Below the pieces are notes generated by a model that did not search any database, was not told the DNA's origin, and saw nothing but the letters and a program-made list of their open reading frames with translations. This document shows positions 36,294 to 45,456 of a DNA stretch of 58,787 nt, one piece after another. The DNA lies in contig CAZSRS010000024.1 in the NCBI GenBank assembly GCA_964609625.1, positions 1 through 58,787 of the forward strand, given 5' to 3'. Positions within the stretch are counted from its first letter, which is position 1, and every line of letters begins with the position of its first letter. The translations under genes and the position numbers were made by a program. The DNA is from G963674665 sp964609625 (GTDB lineage Bacteria > Desulfobacterota > Desulfovibrionia > Desulfovibrionales > Desulfovibrionaceae).

Positions 36294-37565
36294 CTAGCCA
36301 CAACCGCCACCGCCGCCTCCACAGCCTCCGCAGGCCTTGGCCTTGTTCCCGCGCCCCTTGAGTACTTCAAGATTCGCGCCGGAGTAGATGGTCTGCAAGG
36401 CCATGGCGATGAGACCCGAGCACTCCACCGGGGGGGTACAATGGGCCGCGAGGATGCGCCGTGGCGTATCGCCCACGGCAGCCGCCAGCACACAACGGCA
36501 GTCCCCGAGCATCTGGGCCAGAGCCTCCCAACGGGCCGGACCACAGCCAGGGTCCGGGGCGGTGCGTGTCTCCAGCAGTTCGAAACCCCGCTCTGCCTGG
36601 GTCCAGATCTGGAGTTCCCGGGCCTCGCCCAGGTGCAGGTTCACGAGCATGCCCTCGCGGGTGGCCACGGCCACATGAGGCCTTGGGCGCTCCTGCTCCT
36701 TGGCCAGGCGCGAACAGCCCACGAGCACGCCGGCGCATTCCGCGGAGCGGTCCTGGTGCAGCAGGCCCACGGCATCTGCGCGGCAGCGCTTGCAGTGGGT
36801 CATCTGGGGAATGATCTCGCCGGCGCTCTTGCGCAGGCTCTTCAGGACCGCCGCGGGAACCTCGGACACTCCGGCAAAGGGCGTCTCCGGCGTTGGAAGC
36901 AGGGGGATCAGGTTCTGGATGTCCGCGCCCAATCCGGCGGCTGTCCTGGCCACGTCCACCAGGTGCTGTTCGTTGATGCCGGGAATGACGATGCTGTTGA
37001 CCTTGACCACCAAGCCGCGCGCCTTGAGTCCAGCGATGGCCGCGAGCTGGCGTTCCAGCAGGAGTTCGGCCGCGTCGCGCCCCTGATAGACAACCTTGCC
37101 GTCGCGCACCCAGGCGTAGATGCGCGCGCCGATCTCCGGGTCAACGGCGTTCATGGTCACGGTGACGTGGCTCACACCCAGGGCCGCAAGGTCGTCAAGA
37201 TGCGGAGGCAAGGCCAGGCCGTTGCTGGAGAGGCAGAACAGCAGACCGGGGTGGCGATCCCGCAGCAGACTCATGGTCTCCAGGGTTGCCTCCGCGTTGG
37301 CCATGGGATCGCCCGGCCCGGCGATGCCGGCCACGGTGATGCGCGGTTCCAGGGCCAGGATGCGATCCATGTATTCCGCGGCCTGGTGCGGCCGAAGCAC
37401 GGCACTGGTCACGCCGGGACGGGATTCATTGACGCAGTCGTACTTGCGGTTGCAGTAGTTGCACTTGATGTTGCAGCGCGGCGCCACCGGCAGGTGCACG
37501 CGGCCACAGTCGCCCGCAGCCTCGCGGTTGAAGCAAGGGTGTCTGGTGATATCCTTGGTGATCAT
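36294..37565 (-). CDS. nifB: NifB, radical SAM FeMo-cofactor core synthase
   Basis: 423 residues. The radical-SAM motif CNIKCNYC is at residues 31-38, followed by GIAGPGDP (SAM contact) and CKRCRADAVG; an extra N-terminal cysteine pair lies at HPCFNREAAGDCG. Residues from about 295 on form a NifX-like domain, and the tail is Gly/Cys-rich (ACGGCGGGGGGCG). NifB fuses two 4Fe-4S clusters with a SAM-derived carbide into NifB-co. GAGGAGACAGCC precedes the ATG. Last gene of the nif operon, 23 bases after nifN. Confidence 0.95.
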   Translation of the reverse strand: MITKDITRHPCFNREAAGDCGRVHLPVAPRCNIKCNYCNRKYDCVNESRPGVTSAVLRPHQAAEYMDRILALEPRITVAGIAGPGDPMANAEATLETMSLLRDRHPGLLFCLSSNGLALPPHLDDLAALGVSHVTVTMNAVDPEIGARIYAWVRDGKVVYQGRDAAELLLERQLAAIAGLKARGLVVKVNSIVIPGINEQHLVDVARTAAGLGADIQNLIPLLPTPETPFAGVSEVPAAVLKSLRKSAGEIIPQMTHCKRCRADAVGLLHQDRSAECAGVLVGCSRLAKEQERPRPHVAVATREGMLVNLHLGEARELQIWTQAERGFELLETRTAPDPGCGPARWEALAQMLGDCRCVLAAAVGDTPRRILAAHCTPPVECSGLIAMALQTIYSGANLEVLKGRGNKAKACGGCGGGGGGCG

Positions 37566-37588
37566 GGCTGTCTCCTCGCCTGAAAAGG

Positions 37589-38956
37589 TTACATGTAGCC
37601 GTAGCCCACGCGGCTTTCATTCTGTTTGCGCTCCAGCAGGGCGTTGACGATGCGGTCGAACAGGGACAGGGCGCCCCGGTAGCCCAGATGCAGGATTCGC
37701 TGCCCCCCGAACCGGTCGTGGATGGGGAAGCCCACGCGGAGCAGGGGTACGCCCCACTCCCTGGCGTAGCGGTAGCCCTTGGAGTGCCCCACCAGGAGAT
37801 CCGGGGCCAAGTCCGCGGCCTGGTCAGCGATGTCCTGGAAGTCCACGCCCTCGCGCACCTCGGGCCTGTGGGGGGTGATGTCGCCGAGCACCGCGTCCAC
37901 GGCCTGCCCCAGGCCCTTGCCCTTGGCACCCGTGGCGGCCAGGACCACCTGCACGCCGATCTCGCCGAGGAAGGAGACCAGCCCTGTCACCAGATCCTCT
38001 TCGCCATAGACCACGGCGCGCGTGCCAAAGACGTACTTGTGTCCGTCCACGAAGGCGTCCACGAGGCGGCCGCGCTCCAGGCGGTGGCAACTGGGAATGT
38101 CCCGGCCCGAGATCGCGGCCAGAGTGTTGAAAAAGCGGTCTGACTCGCGCAGGCCGATGGGCAGCCCCAGGCGTGTGTTGGACACGCCGAAGCGCTGCTC
38201 CAGGGCCGTGCCGGCACTGTCCTTGGGCAGGCAGCGGCCGAATTCCACGCTGGCCGCGGCGCCGCTCATGGCCTGGATGTCGTGGACAGGCGTGCCGCCG
38301 GAGGGGATGCGCTCGTAATCCTCCAGGGCGGGGCCGTCCAGGGTCTCGGAGTAGTCGGGTAGGATGCAGGCCCGGATGCCGAAATCGCGGCAGATGTCCT
38401 TGAGGTGGCGGATGTCCTCGCAGGAGACCATGTTGGGGAAGATGTTCACCCCGCCATGTGGCGCTGCCCTGTGGAGGCAAAGTTGTTCAGCCAGGGCGCG
38501 CACCGCGCCGTGGAAGCCGTCGGTGTGCGTGCCGCTGTAGCTGGGGGTGGCCACGCGCACCAGCAGGGGCAGGTCCAGGGCCGGGCCGTACTCCGTGTCC
38601 GCTCCGAACTCCCGCACGAACTCGGCAAGAAGCATGGGCACGTCGTCGCCGATGGTCTCGGTGAGGCAGGTGGTGGCCACGCCCACCAGTCTGGGGGCGT
38701 ATTTCTTCATCACGTTGAGAATGCCTGTCTTGAGATTCGGTCCCCCACCATAAACCGCGTGCTTCTCGCCCAGGGAGGAGGAAGCGATGTCCACGGGCTC
38801 GCGGAAATGGGAGATGATGTAGCGCCGCATGTAGGTGGCGCAGCCCTGGGAGCCGTGCAGGAAGGGCACGGCGTTCTCCACGCCCTTGAAGGCCAGGGCC
38901 GCCCCCAGGGGGGTGCAGAGCTTGCAGGCGTTGGTGGTGGAAACTGCGTCAGACAT
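37589..38956 (-). CDS. nifN: NifN, FeMo-cofactor scaffold subunit
   Basis: 455 residues. Paralogue of NifK: ACKLCTPLGAALAFKGVENA near the start, HGSQGCATYMRRY and TTCLTETIGDD carry the cysteines for the cluster at the NifE-NifN interface. With NifE it forms the scaffold on which NifB-co matures into FeMo-co with molybdenum and homocitrate. It overlaps the end of nifE by 8 bases and is followed by nifB. Normal NifN length. Confidence 0.93.
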   Translation of the reverse strand: MSDAVSTTNACKLCTPLGAALAFKGVENAVPFLHGSQGCATYMRRYIISHFREPVDIASSSLGEKHAVYGGGPNLKTGILNVMKKYAPRLVGVATTCLTETIGDDVPMLLAEFVREFGADTEYGPALDLPLLVRVATPSYSGTHTDGFHGAVRALAEQLCLHRAAPHGGVNIFPNMVSCEDIRHLKDICRDFGIRACILPDYSETLDGPALEDYERIPSGGTPVHDIQAMSGAAASVEFGRCLPKDSAGTALEQRFGVSNTRLGLPIGLRESDRFFNTLAAISGRDIPSCHRLERGRLVDAFVDGHKYVFGTRAVVYGEEDLVTGLVSFLGEIGVQVVLAATGAKGKGLGQAVDAVLGDITPHRPEVREGVDFQDIADQAADLAPDLLVGHSKGYRYAREWGVPLLRVGFPIHDRFGGQRILHLGYRGALSLFDRIVNALLERKQNESRVGYGYM

Positions 38957-40346
38957 TGGCGGCCTCCAGTGCGGTTCCGTTGCGGTTTTCCCTGCGGGGA
39001 ACGAAGCGCCAGACCGGGCTCATGGCCGAGGCGTGGACCTCGCGAGCGAAATTGAGCATGCCCACGAAACCTTCCAGGGCCTCCTTGCGCTCGTGGTTGT
39101 GGTCACAGAAGCCCACGCCGAGCTTAAAGGCGATGGGGCGTTCCTTGACCCCACCCACGAACACGTCCACGTCCTTCTCCTTTATGAAGGCCGAAAGCTC
39201 CAGGGGATTGGCATCGTCCACCAGGATGGTGCCGGGGTCGGTGATGGCGGCCAGTTCCTCGTACTCTTCCTTGGTGCCGGTCTGGGAGCCCACCAGCACC
39301 ACCTTCATGCCCAGGTGCCGGAAGGCCTTGATCAGGGAAAAGGCCTTGAACGAGCCACCCACGTAGATGGCCACGCGCTTGCCCTGGAGCTCGCGGCGAT
39401 AGCGCTCCAGCTCGGGCATGAGTCTGGAGAGTTCCTCGCGCACCAAGTCGCTGGTGCGTTGCATGATACCGGGGTCCTTGTCCTTGAAGAACTCGGCCAC
39501 CTGGTACAGGGCGTCGGCCATGTCCTCGATGCCCAGGTAGGATACCCGCATGAAGGGGGTGCCGAAGCGTTCCTGCATCATTTTGGCCAGGTCCATGGTG
39601 GCGCCGGAGCACTGCACCAGGTTCAGGGCCGCGCCATGGCAGCGGGCGATGTCCTTCACCCGGCCGTCGCCCGTGACGTTGGCCACCACGTGCACGCCCA
39701 TGCGCTCGTAATAGTCGCGGATGATCCAGGTCTCACCGGCCAGGTTGAAATCGCCGAAGATGTTCACCGAGATTTCGGGAATGCCCGTGGTGTCTCCCGT
39801 GCCCACCAGCTTGTTCATGGCCTTGCAGGCGGCCAGGTAACCGGCGCGCTTGTTGCCCTTGAATCCCTCGGACTGCACCGGCAGCACCGGAATGCCCTTT
39901 TTCTCGCTCATGACGCGGCACACTGCCTCCAGGTCGTCGCCGATGATGCCCACGATGCACGTGGAGTAGACAAAGGCGGCCTTGGGCTTGTGGCGGTCGA
40001 TGAGTTCGTCCAGGGCGCGGGTGAGTTTCTTCTCGCCGCCGAAGATCACGTCGCGCTCCTGCAGGTCCGTGGAAAAGGACAGCCGGTGCAGCTCCGCCCC
40101 GGAGGACAGGGCCCCCCGGATGTCCCAGGTGTAGACCGCGCAGCCGATGGGGCCGTGCACCAGGTGCAGGGCGTCGGCAATGGGATAGAGCACCACGCGG
40201 GAGCCGCAGAACACGCAAGCGCGTTGCGACACCGCCCCGGCCAGGGAATCCCGGTTGCAGGCCATGTCCATTGGGCCGGCGCCGGTGCGGTGGATTTGGT
40301 CCCGGCGGCCTTCGAGTATGTTGTCTGCTGCGGATACGGGAGACAT
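38949..40346 (-). CDS. nifE: NifE, FeMo-cofactor scaffold subunit
   Basis: 465 residues. Paralogue of NifD with RACVFCGSRVVLYPIADA, HGPIGCAVYTWD and YSTCIVGIIGDD, the cluster-binding cysteines of NifE. Forms the NifEN scaffold with NifN. AGGAGTGCGAC precedes the ATG at 40346. Located 45 bases after the 2Fe-2S ferredoxin gene and overlapping nifN. Confidence 0.93.
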   Translation of the reverse strand: MSPVSAADNILEGRRDQIHRTGAGPMDMACNRDSLAGAVSQRACVFCGSRVVLYPIADALHLVHGPIGCAVYTWDIRGALSSGAELHRLSFSTDLQERDVIFGGEKKLTRALDELIDRHKPKAAFVYSTCIVGIIGDDLEAVCRVMSEKKGIPVLPVQSEGFKGNKRAGYLAACKAMNKLVGTGDTTGIPEISVNIFGDFNLAGETWIIRDYYERMGVHVVANVTGDGRVKDIARCHGAALNLVQCSGATMDLAKMMQERFGTPFMRVSYLGIEDMADALYQVAEFFKDKDPGIMQRTSDLVREELSRLMPELERYRRELQGKRVAIYVGGSFKAFSLIKAFRHLGMKVVLVGSQTGTKEEYEELAAITDPGTILVDDANPLELSAFIKEKDVDVFVGGVKERPIAFKLGVGFCDHNHERKEALEGFVGMLNFAREVHASAMSPVWRFVPRRENRNGTALEAANV

Positions 40347-40391
40347 GTCGCACTCCTGACGACGTCGTGACGCCGTGAAGGTTTGTGTTGA

Positions 40392-40694
40392 TCAGCCGAT
40401 GAGGTAGTCGGCCGCGGGCTCGCCCTCTTCGATGCCGTCGAGAATGGCGTCGATGGCCTCGGTGGAGGCCACACCCTTGAACCACCAGTTGTCGGGCTGC
40501 ACCACCAGCACGGGGCCGACTTCGCACTGCTTCAGGCAGCCCGTGGCCGTGACCTGCACGTCCAGGCCGCGATCCAGGATCTCCTCTTCCAGATATTGCA
40601 GAAAACCGTTGGTCTGCTTGTGGCAGAGCCCCTTGGGATCACCGCCGGAGCGGAAGCTCTGACAGACCAGTATGATGCGTTCGGGAAGCGCCAT
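40392..40694 (-). CDS. thioredoxin-like 2Fe-2S ferredoxin
   Basis: 100 residues from the ATG at 40694. Cysteines at 11, 24, 53 and 57 (CQSF..., GLCHK, GCLKQC) give the C-x12-C-x28-C-x3-C spacing of thioredoxin-like 2Fe-2S ferredoxins, followed by VGPVLVVQPDNWWFKGV. Such ferredoxins occur in nif operons and probably donate electrons to nitrogenase or to NifB/NifEN assembly; the exact partner is unknown. It sits between the NifB-like gene and nifE. The frame is open to 41876 but that part is antisense shadow. Confidence 0.88.
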   Translation of the reverse strand: MALPERIILVCQSFRSGGDPKGLCHKQTNGFLQYLEEEILDRGLDVQVTATGCLKQCEVGPVLVVQPDNWWFKGVASTEAIDAILDGIEEGEPAADYLIG

Positions 40695-40720
40695 GTTTGA
40701 TCTCCTTGAAAGGTTGTTGC

Positions 40721-41920
40721 TCAGGATTGACGCGACTTCTTGCAGCCGCTCTTCGTACCCCCGCCGTAGAGCGCATCCACCAGCCCCTCCACGCCGCCCT
40801 CGCCGGGCAACACCCGCAGACCGGTCTCGGCGAGCACCGTACGGGGGCGCTGTCCCGCACTGGAAACCAGCAGGGCGAAACAGTCGCAGAGGGTCTCGGC
40901 CACGGCGTTCCAACGTGCGTCCCCGCCGCCGGGTTCCGGTGCGGGGCGGGCGCCGATCAGCCCCACCAGGCCGTCCTGGGTGCGAGGGCCGTAGATCAGG
41001 AACCGCACCGCATGCCCCAGGTGCAGATCCACCTCCATGCCGTTGGAACTGGCCACGGCCACGTTGGGGCGGCCCGCGGTCGGTCGCGGCAGGTGCATCG
41101 AGGGTGTGGCGGCAGATGCCTCCAGACCCACGATGTCCTGACCACACGCCTCGAAATGGGGCATCAGCTCGATGTGTTGCCGGACCTGGTGGCGCAGTTC
41201 GTGCACCAGGTCCGGGTCCGGGGCTTGGGGTTGATCGTCGTGCTCCACTCCCGCTTGTGGGGCGAAGGGTACGAGCGCCATGACGGACGCTCCTTGCCTC
41301 GCGGCCCAACGGGCCACCTCTGGCAGGTGTTGGTCGTTGACACCGGGGTAGATGAAGGCGTTGACCTTGACACGCAGTCCGGCCGCGACAAAGCCTTGGA
41401 TGCTCGCCTCCTGGGCCGCCACCAACTCCCGCGCCGCTTGGTGCAGGGGCAGGGTATGTTTGGCGGGGCGGATCCAGGCATACAGAGAGGCCACGATCTC
41501 CGGGTCCACGGCATCCACCAGGAGAGTGACGTGGGCCAGGCCCAGATCGGCCAATTCTCGCGCCACGCCCCCGGTAACGGCCGCGCTGTTCAGGCCGTTG
41601 GTGCTCAGGCAGAGGGCCATGCCGGGAAAGGCCTCGCGTACCAGCTGCAAGGTTCGCAGGGTGGGGGCGGGCTCTGCCAGGGGGTCGCCCGGCCCGGTGA
41701 TGCCCACGACGCTGATGGCCGTTCCGGCGTCCACGGCGGCTTTGAGTCGTTCCAAGGCCTCTTCCGGAGGCAGGGCCTGCCCCGTGGGGTGGATTCCCCA
41801 TTTCCCTCGGGCATTGCTGCGCAGGGCCACGGGCAGGTGCATACGGCCGATCGTGTTCCGGGCCTCCGGGCTGCAACAGGGATTGTCAGTACTATTTTGT
41901 ATGTACATTATAGTATGCAT
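40721..41920 (-). CDS. NifB-like protein lacking all radical-SAM cysteines
   Basis: 399 residues from the ATG at 41920 (41956 and 41908 are also possible). Aligned by eye with the NifB at 36294: NifB RVHLPVAPR then CNIKCNYC corresponds here to RMHLPVALR then SNARGKWG, so Cys31, Cys35 and Cys38 become Ser35, Gly39 and Gly42. The barrel persists, with GITGPGDP in place of GIAGPGDP and LCLSTNGL in place of FCLSSNGL. NifB's CKRC pair is reduced to a single Cys (EACGQDIVGL). A NifX-like C-terminal domain remains (VAVASSNGMEVDLHLGHA). It cannot do normal radical-SAM chemistry; a cofactor carrier or NifX-like role is inferred. It sits 68 bases behind nifK and reads as an intact gene. Confidence 0.8.
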   Translation of the reverse strand: MHTIMYIQNSTDNPCCSPEARNTIGRMHLPVALRSNARGKWGIHPTGQALPPEEALERLKAAVDAGTAISVVGITGPGDPLAEPAPTLRTLQLVREAFPGMALCLSTNGLNSAAVTGGVARELADLGLAHVTLLVDAVDPEIVASLYAWIRPAKHTLPLHQAARELVAAQEASIQGFVAAGLRVKVNAFIYPGVNDQHLPEVARWAARQGASVMALVPFAPQAGVEHDDQPQAPDPDLVHELRHQVRQHIELMPHFEACGQDIVGLEASAATPSMHLPRPTAGRPNVAVASSNGMEVDLHLGHAVRFLIYGPRTQDGLVGLIGARPAPEPGGGDARWNAVAETLCDCFALLVSSAGQRPRTVLAETGLRVLPGEGGVEGLVDALYGGGTKSGCKKSRQS

Positions 41921-41988
41921 TTCACTCGCCACCTGTGGTGCCGGGGCCAGGCACATCGCACCGGGCCCCGCCGATCACGGTTTGGTAA

Positions 41989-43374
41989 TCAGAACACCAG
42001 CTCGAAGCTCTGCTCGGGTGCGTCACGGTCCTTGCGGTCCAGCAGCGCCGTGAGGATCTTTTCCAGGAGACGCAGACCGCCCTTGTATCCCGCGGTGGGA
42101 AAGTACTGGTGTCCCTGCCGGTCCAGGATGGGGAAGCCCCAACGCACCAGGGGAACGTCCTCGTCGCGGGCGATGTACTTGAGGTAGGTGTTGCCCATGA
42201 GCAGGTCCACGGGGTCGTTCTTGATCCACTGGTGCAGCAGGAACATGTCCGCGCAGGAGCCGCTCTTGACGTTGACCGTGTAGGGAAGCCCCGCGCAGAT
42301 TTCCTTGATGCGGCGTTCGAAACGCTTGCCCGGCGTACCGGTGACGATATGCGTGGGCCACATGTCGATGTTGACCAGGAATTCGGTCATGGCAATGAGC
42401 TGATCCGGGTCTCCGGCCAGAGCAACCTTCTTGTGGTAGAGGTACTGGTGCATGTCCGAGATCAGGTCCACCAGTTGGCCGCGCTCGTGCTCCACTTCCT
42501 GGGGCACCACCGTGCCCGCTATCTTGCGCAGGGTGTCGATGAAGCGGTCCGTGGCCTCGAGACCGTAGGGCATGTCCAGCACCGTGCAGGGCACCTTGTG
42601 CTTGGTGTCCATGAGTCGGGCGGCCTCGGCCGAGCACCACTCCCCGAGGGCGATGGTGCCAGAGGCGTCGCCCATGGACCTGATCTGCGCCACTGTGACC
42701 CCACCGTCCGGGAACATCTTGTACTCGCCGGTGAGCGGGGCATCGAGCACGCCCGAGGTGTCGGGCAAGAGCACTGTCTTGACGCCCACCAGGGCGGCCA
42801 GGCGCTTGATCTCGGCCATGTCCGCGGGCTCCATCCAGCCGGCGATGATGTTCACGGTGCGGTTCTTGACCCCGGTCTTCTCGACCAACTGGTCCACGAA
42901 GGCCTTGACCATGTTGGAGAAACCCGTGACGTGGGAGCCCACGTAGGAGGGCGTGGAGGCGCCGACCACGCACTTGCCCTCTGGTATCTTGCCTTCCTTC
43001 TGCGCTTTGTCCCTGATCTGGGGCAGGTCGTCGCCGATGGTCTCGGAGAGGCATGTGGTGTGCACGGCGATGATCTCGGGCTCGTAGACCGAGAAGATGT
43101 TATCGATGGCCTGGACCAGGTTGGCCTGCCCCCCGAAGACGCTGGCACCCTCGGTGAAGGAGCTGGTGGCGGCGGAGATGGGCTCCTTGTAGTGCCTGGT
43201 CAGGGTGGAGCGGTGATAGGCGCAGCAGCCCTGGGAGCCGTGGGAGTGCGGCAGGCATCCGTGCACGCCCAGGGCCGCGTACATGGCGCCGATGGGCTGG
43301 CAGGTCTTGGCCGGGTTGATGGTCAGGGCCTGGCGCTGCGTGAGGTCCTTGGGTGTGTGTCGAAGCAATGTCAT
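41989..43374 (-). CDS. nifK: NifK, MoFe protein beta subunit
   Basis: 461 residues, the shorter form lacking the N-terminal extension of Azotobacter-type NifK. P-cluster cysteines are present in PAKTCQPIGA, HGSQGCCAYHR and TTCLSETIGDD. With NifD it forms the alpha2-beta2 MoFe protein that reduces N2. GGAGGAGAGACCC precedes the ATG at 43374. Only 12 bases separate it from nifD. The NifB-like gene follows. Confidence 0.95.
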   Translation of the reverse strand: MTLLRHTPKDLTQRQALTINPAKTCQPIGAMYAALGVHGCLPHSHGSQGCCAYHRSTLTRHYKEPISAATSSFTEGASVFGGQANLVQAIDNIFSVYEPEIIAVHTTCLSETIGDDLPQIRDKAQKEGKIPEGKCVVGASTPSYVGSHVTGFSNMVKAFVDQLVEKTGVKNRTVNIIAGWMEPADMAEIKRLAALVGVKTVLLPDTSGVLDAPLTGEYKMFPDGGVTVAQIRSMGDASGTIALGEWCSAEAARLMDTKHKVPCTVLDMPYGLEATDRFIDTLRKIAGTVVPQEVEHERGQLVDLISDMHQYLYHKKVALAGDPDQLIAMTEFLVNIDMWPTHIVTGTPGKRFERRIKEICAGLPYTVNVKSGSCADMFLLHQWIKNDPVDLLMGNTYLKYIARDEDVPLVRWGFPILDRQGHQYFPTAGYKGGLRLLEKILTALLDRKDRDAPEQSFELVF

Positions 43375-43386
43375 GGGTCTCTCCTC

Positions 43387-45027
43387 CTATTCCCAGACGT
43401 AGGTCGCGGAGAGTTCGGGGTTTTTCTGCCAGGGCGCCTTCATGTAGCCCCAGACACGGGAGTTCACCAGCCGGTCGATTTCCTTATAAAAGTTCACTGC
43501 GCCCCGGAATCCCGCATAGGGGCCGCCCGAGTCGTAGCTGTGCAACTGCTTCATGGGCACGCCGAGCTTCTGGATGGAGAACTTCTCCTTGATGCCCGCG
43601 CAGAAGATATCGGGGCGCAGAAGTTCCACGAGCTTCTCTGCCTCGTACTGATTCAGGTCGTCGATGACGAAGGTGCCCTTGTTCATCTCCGAAATCATGC
43701 CCTCGTAGTTCTTGAACCTGAAGCCCGCGGCCTCCAGGCGTCCGGCCTGCTCCTCGTCCATGCGGGCCTTGAAGCGATCCGGATCCGCCTCTACCTCGAT
43801 CTCCTCGATGTTGCGGGAGTCGGCGTCCACCTTCAGGTCGGGCAGCACATGGCGGCCTTCGTAGTCGTCTCGGTGGGCGAACTCGTACCCCGCGGACACG
43901 GTCTGCATCCCCATCTCGGCAAAGAGTTCCTGGTAGTGATGGGCGCGGGAGCCACCCACGAAGAGCATGGCCGTCTTGCCCTCGGTGCGGGGGCGCACTT
44001 CGGCGGCCGCAGCGGCCACGGCCGGCATTTCCGCGGCGATGAACGACTCGATGCGCTCCATGAGCTTCTTGTCGCCGAAGTACTGGCCGATCTTGCGCAG
44101 ACTCTTGGCCGTGGATTCGGCGCCGATGAAATTGACCTTGATCCAGGGGATGCCGAATTTGGTCTCCAACATGTCGGCCACATAGTTGATGGAGCGGTGG
44201 CACATGACGCAGTTGAGGTCCGCGGTATGGGCCGAGGCGAACTGGTCATAGGTGGAGTTGCCCGAGAAGGTGGCGATGTTGGTGATGCCGCAGGCATTCA
44301 GGATGCGGTCGATCTCGAAGCCGTCACCGCCGATGTTGTACTCGCCGAGCAGGTTGATCTTGTACTCGCCGGGCTTGGCCGCGTCGTTCTCGCCCACCAC
44401 GTGGCGGAAGATCTGGTTGTTGGCGATGTGGTGCCCCGCGGACTGGGACACGCCCTTGTAGCCCTCGCAGGAAAAGGCGAAGACGTTGCAGTCCTTGAAC
44501 TTGTCCTTCATCTTCTTGGCCACGGCGTGGATGTCGTCGCCGATGAGCCCCACGGGGCAGGTGGCGAAGATCGCGATGGCCTTGGGATGGAAGGTGTCGT
44601 AGGCCTCCTGGATGGCGGCCTCCAACTTCTTCTCCCCGCCGAAGATGATGTCCTTGTCGTGCATGTCCGTGGAAAAGCAGTAGGTCATGTAGTTCTCGGC
44701 GCCCGGAGCCGAGGCGTCGGTCTGGTTGCGCCGCGTCAGCCAGGAATAGAAGCCGCAGCCGATGGGACCGTGGGTGATGTTCACGATGTCGCGGGTGGGG
44801 CCCAGGATGACGCCCTTGCACCCGGCGTAGGTACAGCCGCGCATGGTGATGATGCCCGGAATGGTTCGGACGTTGGCCAGGATCTCCGGTGTCTCGTTCT
44901 CCTGGGCCTCGTTGATGAGTATCTGCTTGGCGCGCTTGCGGGCCACCTTGGGAGGATACTTCTTGAGCAGTTCCTCCTTGATGTCGGTGGGACTCCACTG
45001 CACGAGTTTCTTCTTGGTAATGGCCAT
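43387..45027 (-). CDS. nifD: NifD, MoFe protein alpha subunit
   Basis: 546 residues, longer than the Azotobacter type because of an extra segment around residues 380-430, as in clostridial and related enzymes. P-cluster cysteines lie in RGCTYAGCKGV, HGPIGCGFYSW and FATCPVGLIGDD. The FeMo-co ligands are the Cys in CVMCHRSINY and the His in QLHSYDSGGPY. GAGGAGGAGTTCC precedes the ATG. It follows nifI2 and precedes nifK. It holds the FeMo-co active site. Confidence 0.96.
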   Translation of the reverse strand: MAITKKKLVQWSPTDIKEELLKKYPPKVARKRAKQILINEAQENETPEILANVRTIPGIITMRGCTYAGCKGVILGPTRDIVNITHGPIGCGFYSWLTRRNQTDASAPGAENYMTYCFSTDMHDKDIIFGGEKKLEAAIQEAYDTFHPKAIAIFATCPVGLIGDDIHAVAKKMKDKFKDCNVFAFSCEGYKGVSQSAGHHIANNQIFRHVVGENDAAKPGEYKINLLGEYNIGGDGFEIDRILNACGITNIATFSGNSTYDQFASAHTADLNCVMCHRSINYVADMLETKFGIPWIKVNFIGAESTAKSLRKIGQYFGDKKLMERIESFIAAEMPAVAAAAAEVRPRTEGKTAMLFVGGSRAHHYQELFAEMGMQTVSAGYEFAHRDDYEGRHVLPDLKVDADSRNIEEIEVEADPDRFKARMDEEQAGRLEAAGFRFKNYEGMISEMNKGTFVIDDLNQYEAEKLVELLRPDIFCAGIKEKFSIQKLGVPMKQLHSYDSGGPYAGFRGAVNFYKEIDRLVNSRVWGYMKAPWQKNPELSATYVWE

Positions 45028-45081
45028 GGAACTCCTCCTCGCGGCCTGTGGTCTGTTGTTTCAGCCGGAAAAACCGGGTCC

Positions 45082-45456
45082 TCAGGTAATGGACTTGTGC
45101 CCGGTCTCGCCGGTACGCACGCGCACGGCGTCGCTCAGGGGCAGCACGAAGATCTTGCCGTCGCCCGGCTTGCCGGTCTGGTTGGATTCGATGATGGTCT
45201 GGACCACGGTGTCCACGTCCTGATCCGGCACCACCACGGTGAGCAGCCGCTTGGGGTAGAGCTTGCCCTTTTCCCCCAGGATGGCCGCGGCCTCCTCATA
45301 GCCCTTTTCCGCGCCCTGAAGCACGGCCGGGTTGACGAACCCCTTGCCCCTGCCCTGGGCCTCGTGGACGAAAAAGGCGTCCACCCCGGCCTCGGTGAGA
45401 GCCTTCTTGGTGCGGTTCATCATGTTCATCCGCACAACCGCGATCACCTCCTTCAT
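45082..45456 (-). CDS. nifI2: NifI2, PII-like nitrogenase regulator
   Basis: 124 residues of the PII family, NifI2 subtype: MKEVIAVVRMNMMNRTKKAL at the start, a variable T-loop region (about 35-65), and PGDGKIFVLPLSDAVRVRTGE, the C-terminal PII signature. In methanogens NifI1 and NifI2 bind the MoFe protein and switch nitrogenase off when ammonium is added; 2-oxoglutarate reverses this. It overlaps nifI1 by 4 bases and lies between nifI1 and nifD. Confidence 0.93.
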   Translation of the reverse strand: MKEVIAVVRMNMMNRTKKALTEAGVDAFFVHEAQGRGKGFVNPAVLQGAEKGYEEAAAILGEKGKLYPKRLLTVVVPDQDVDTVVQTIIESNQTGKPGDGKIFVLPLSDAVRVRTGETGHKSIT

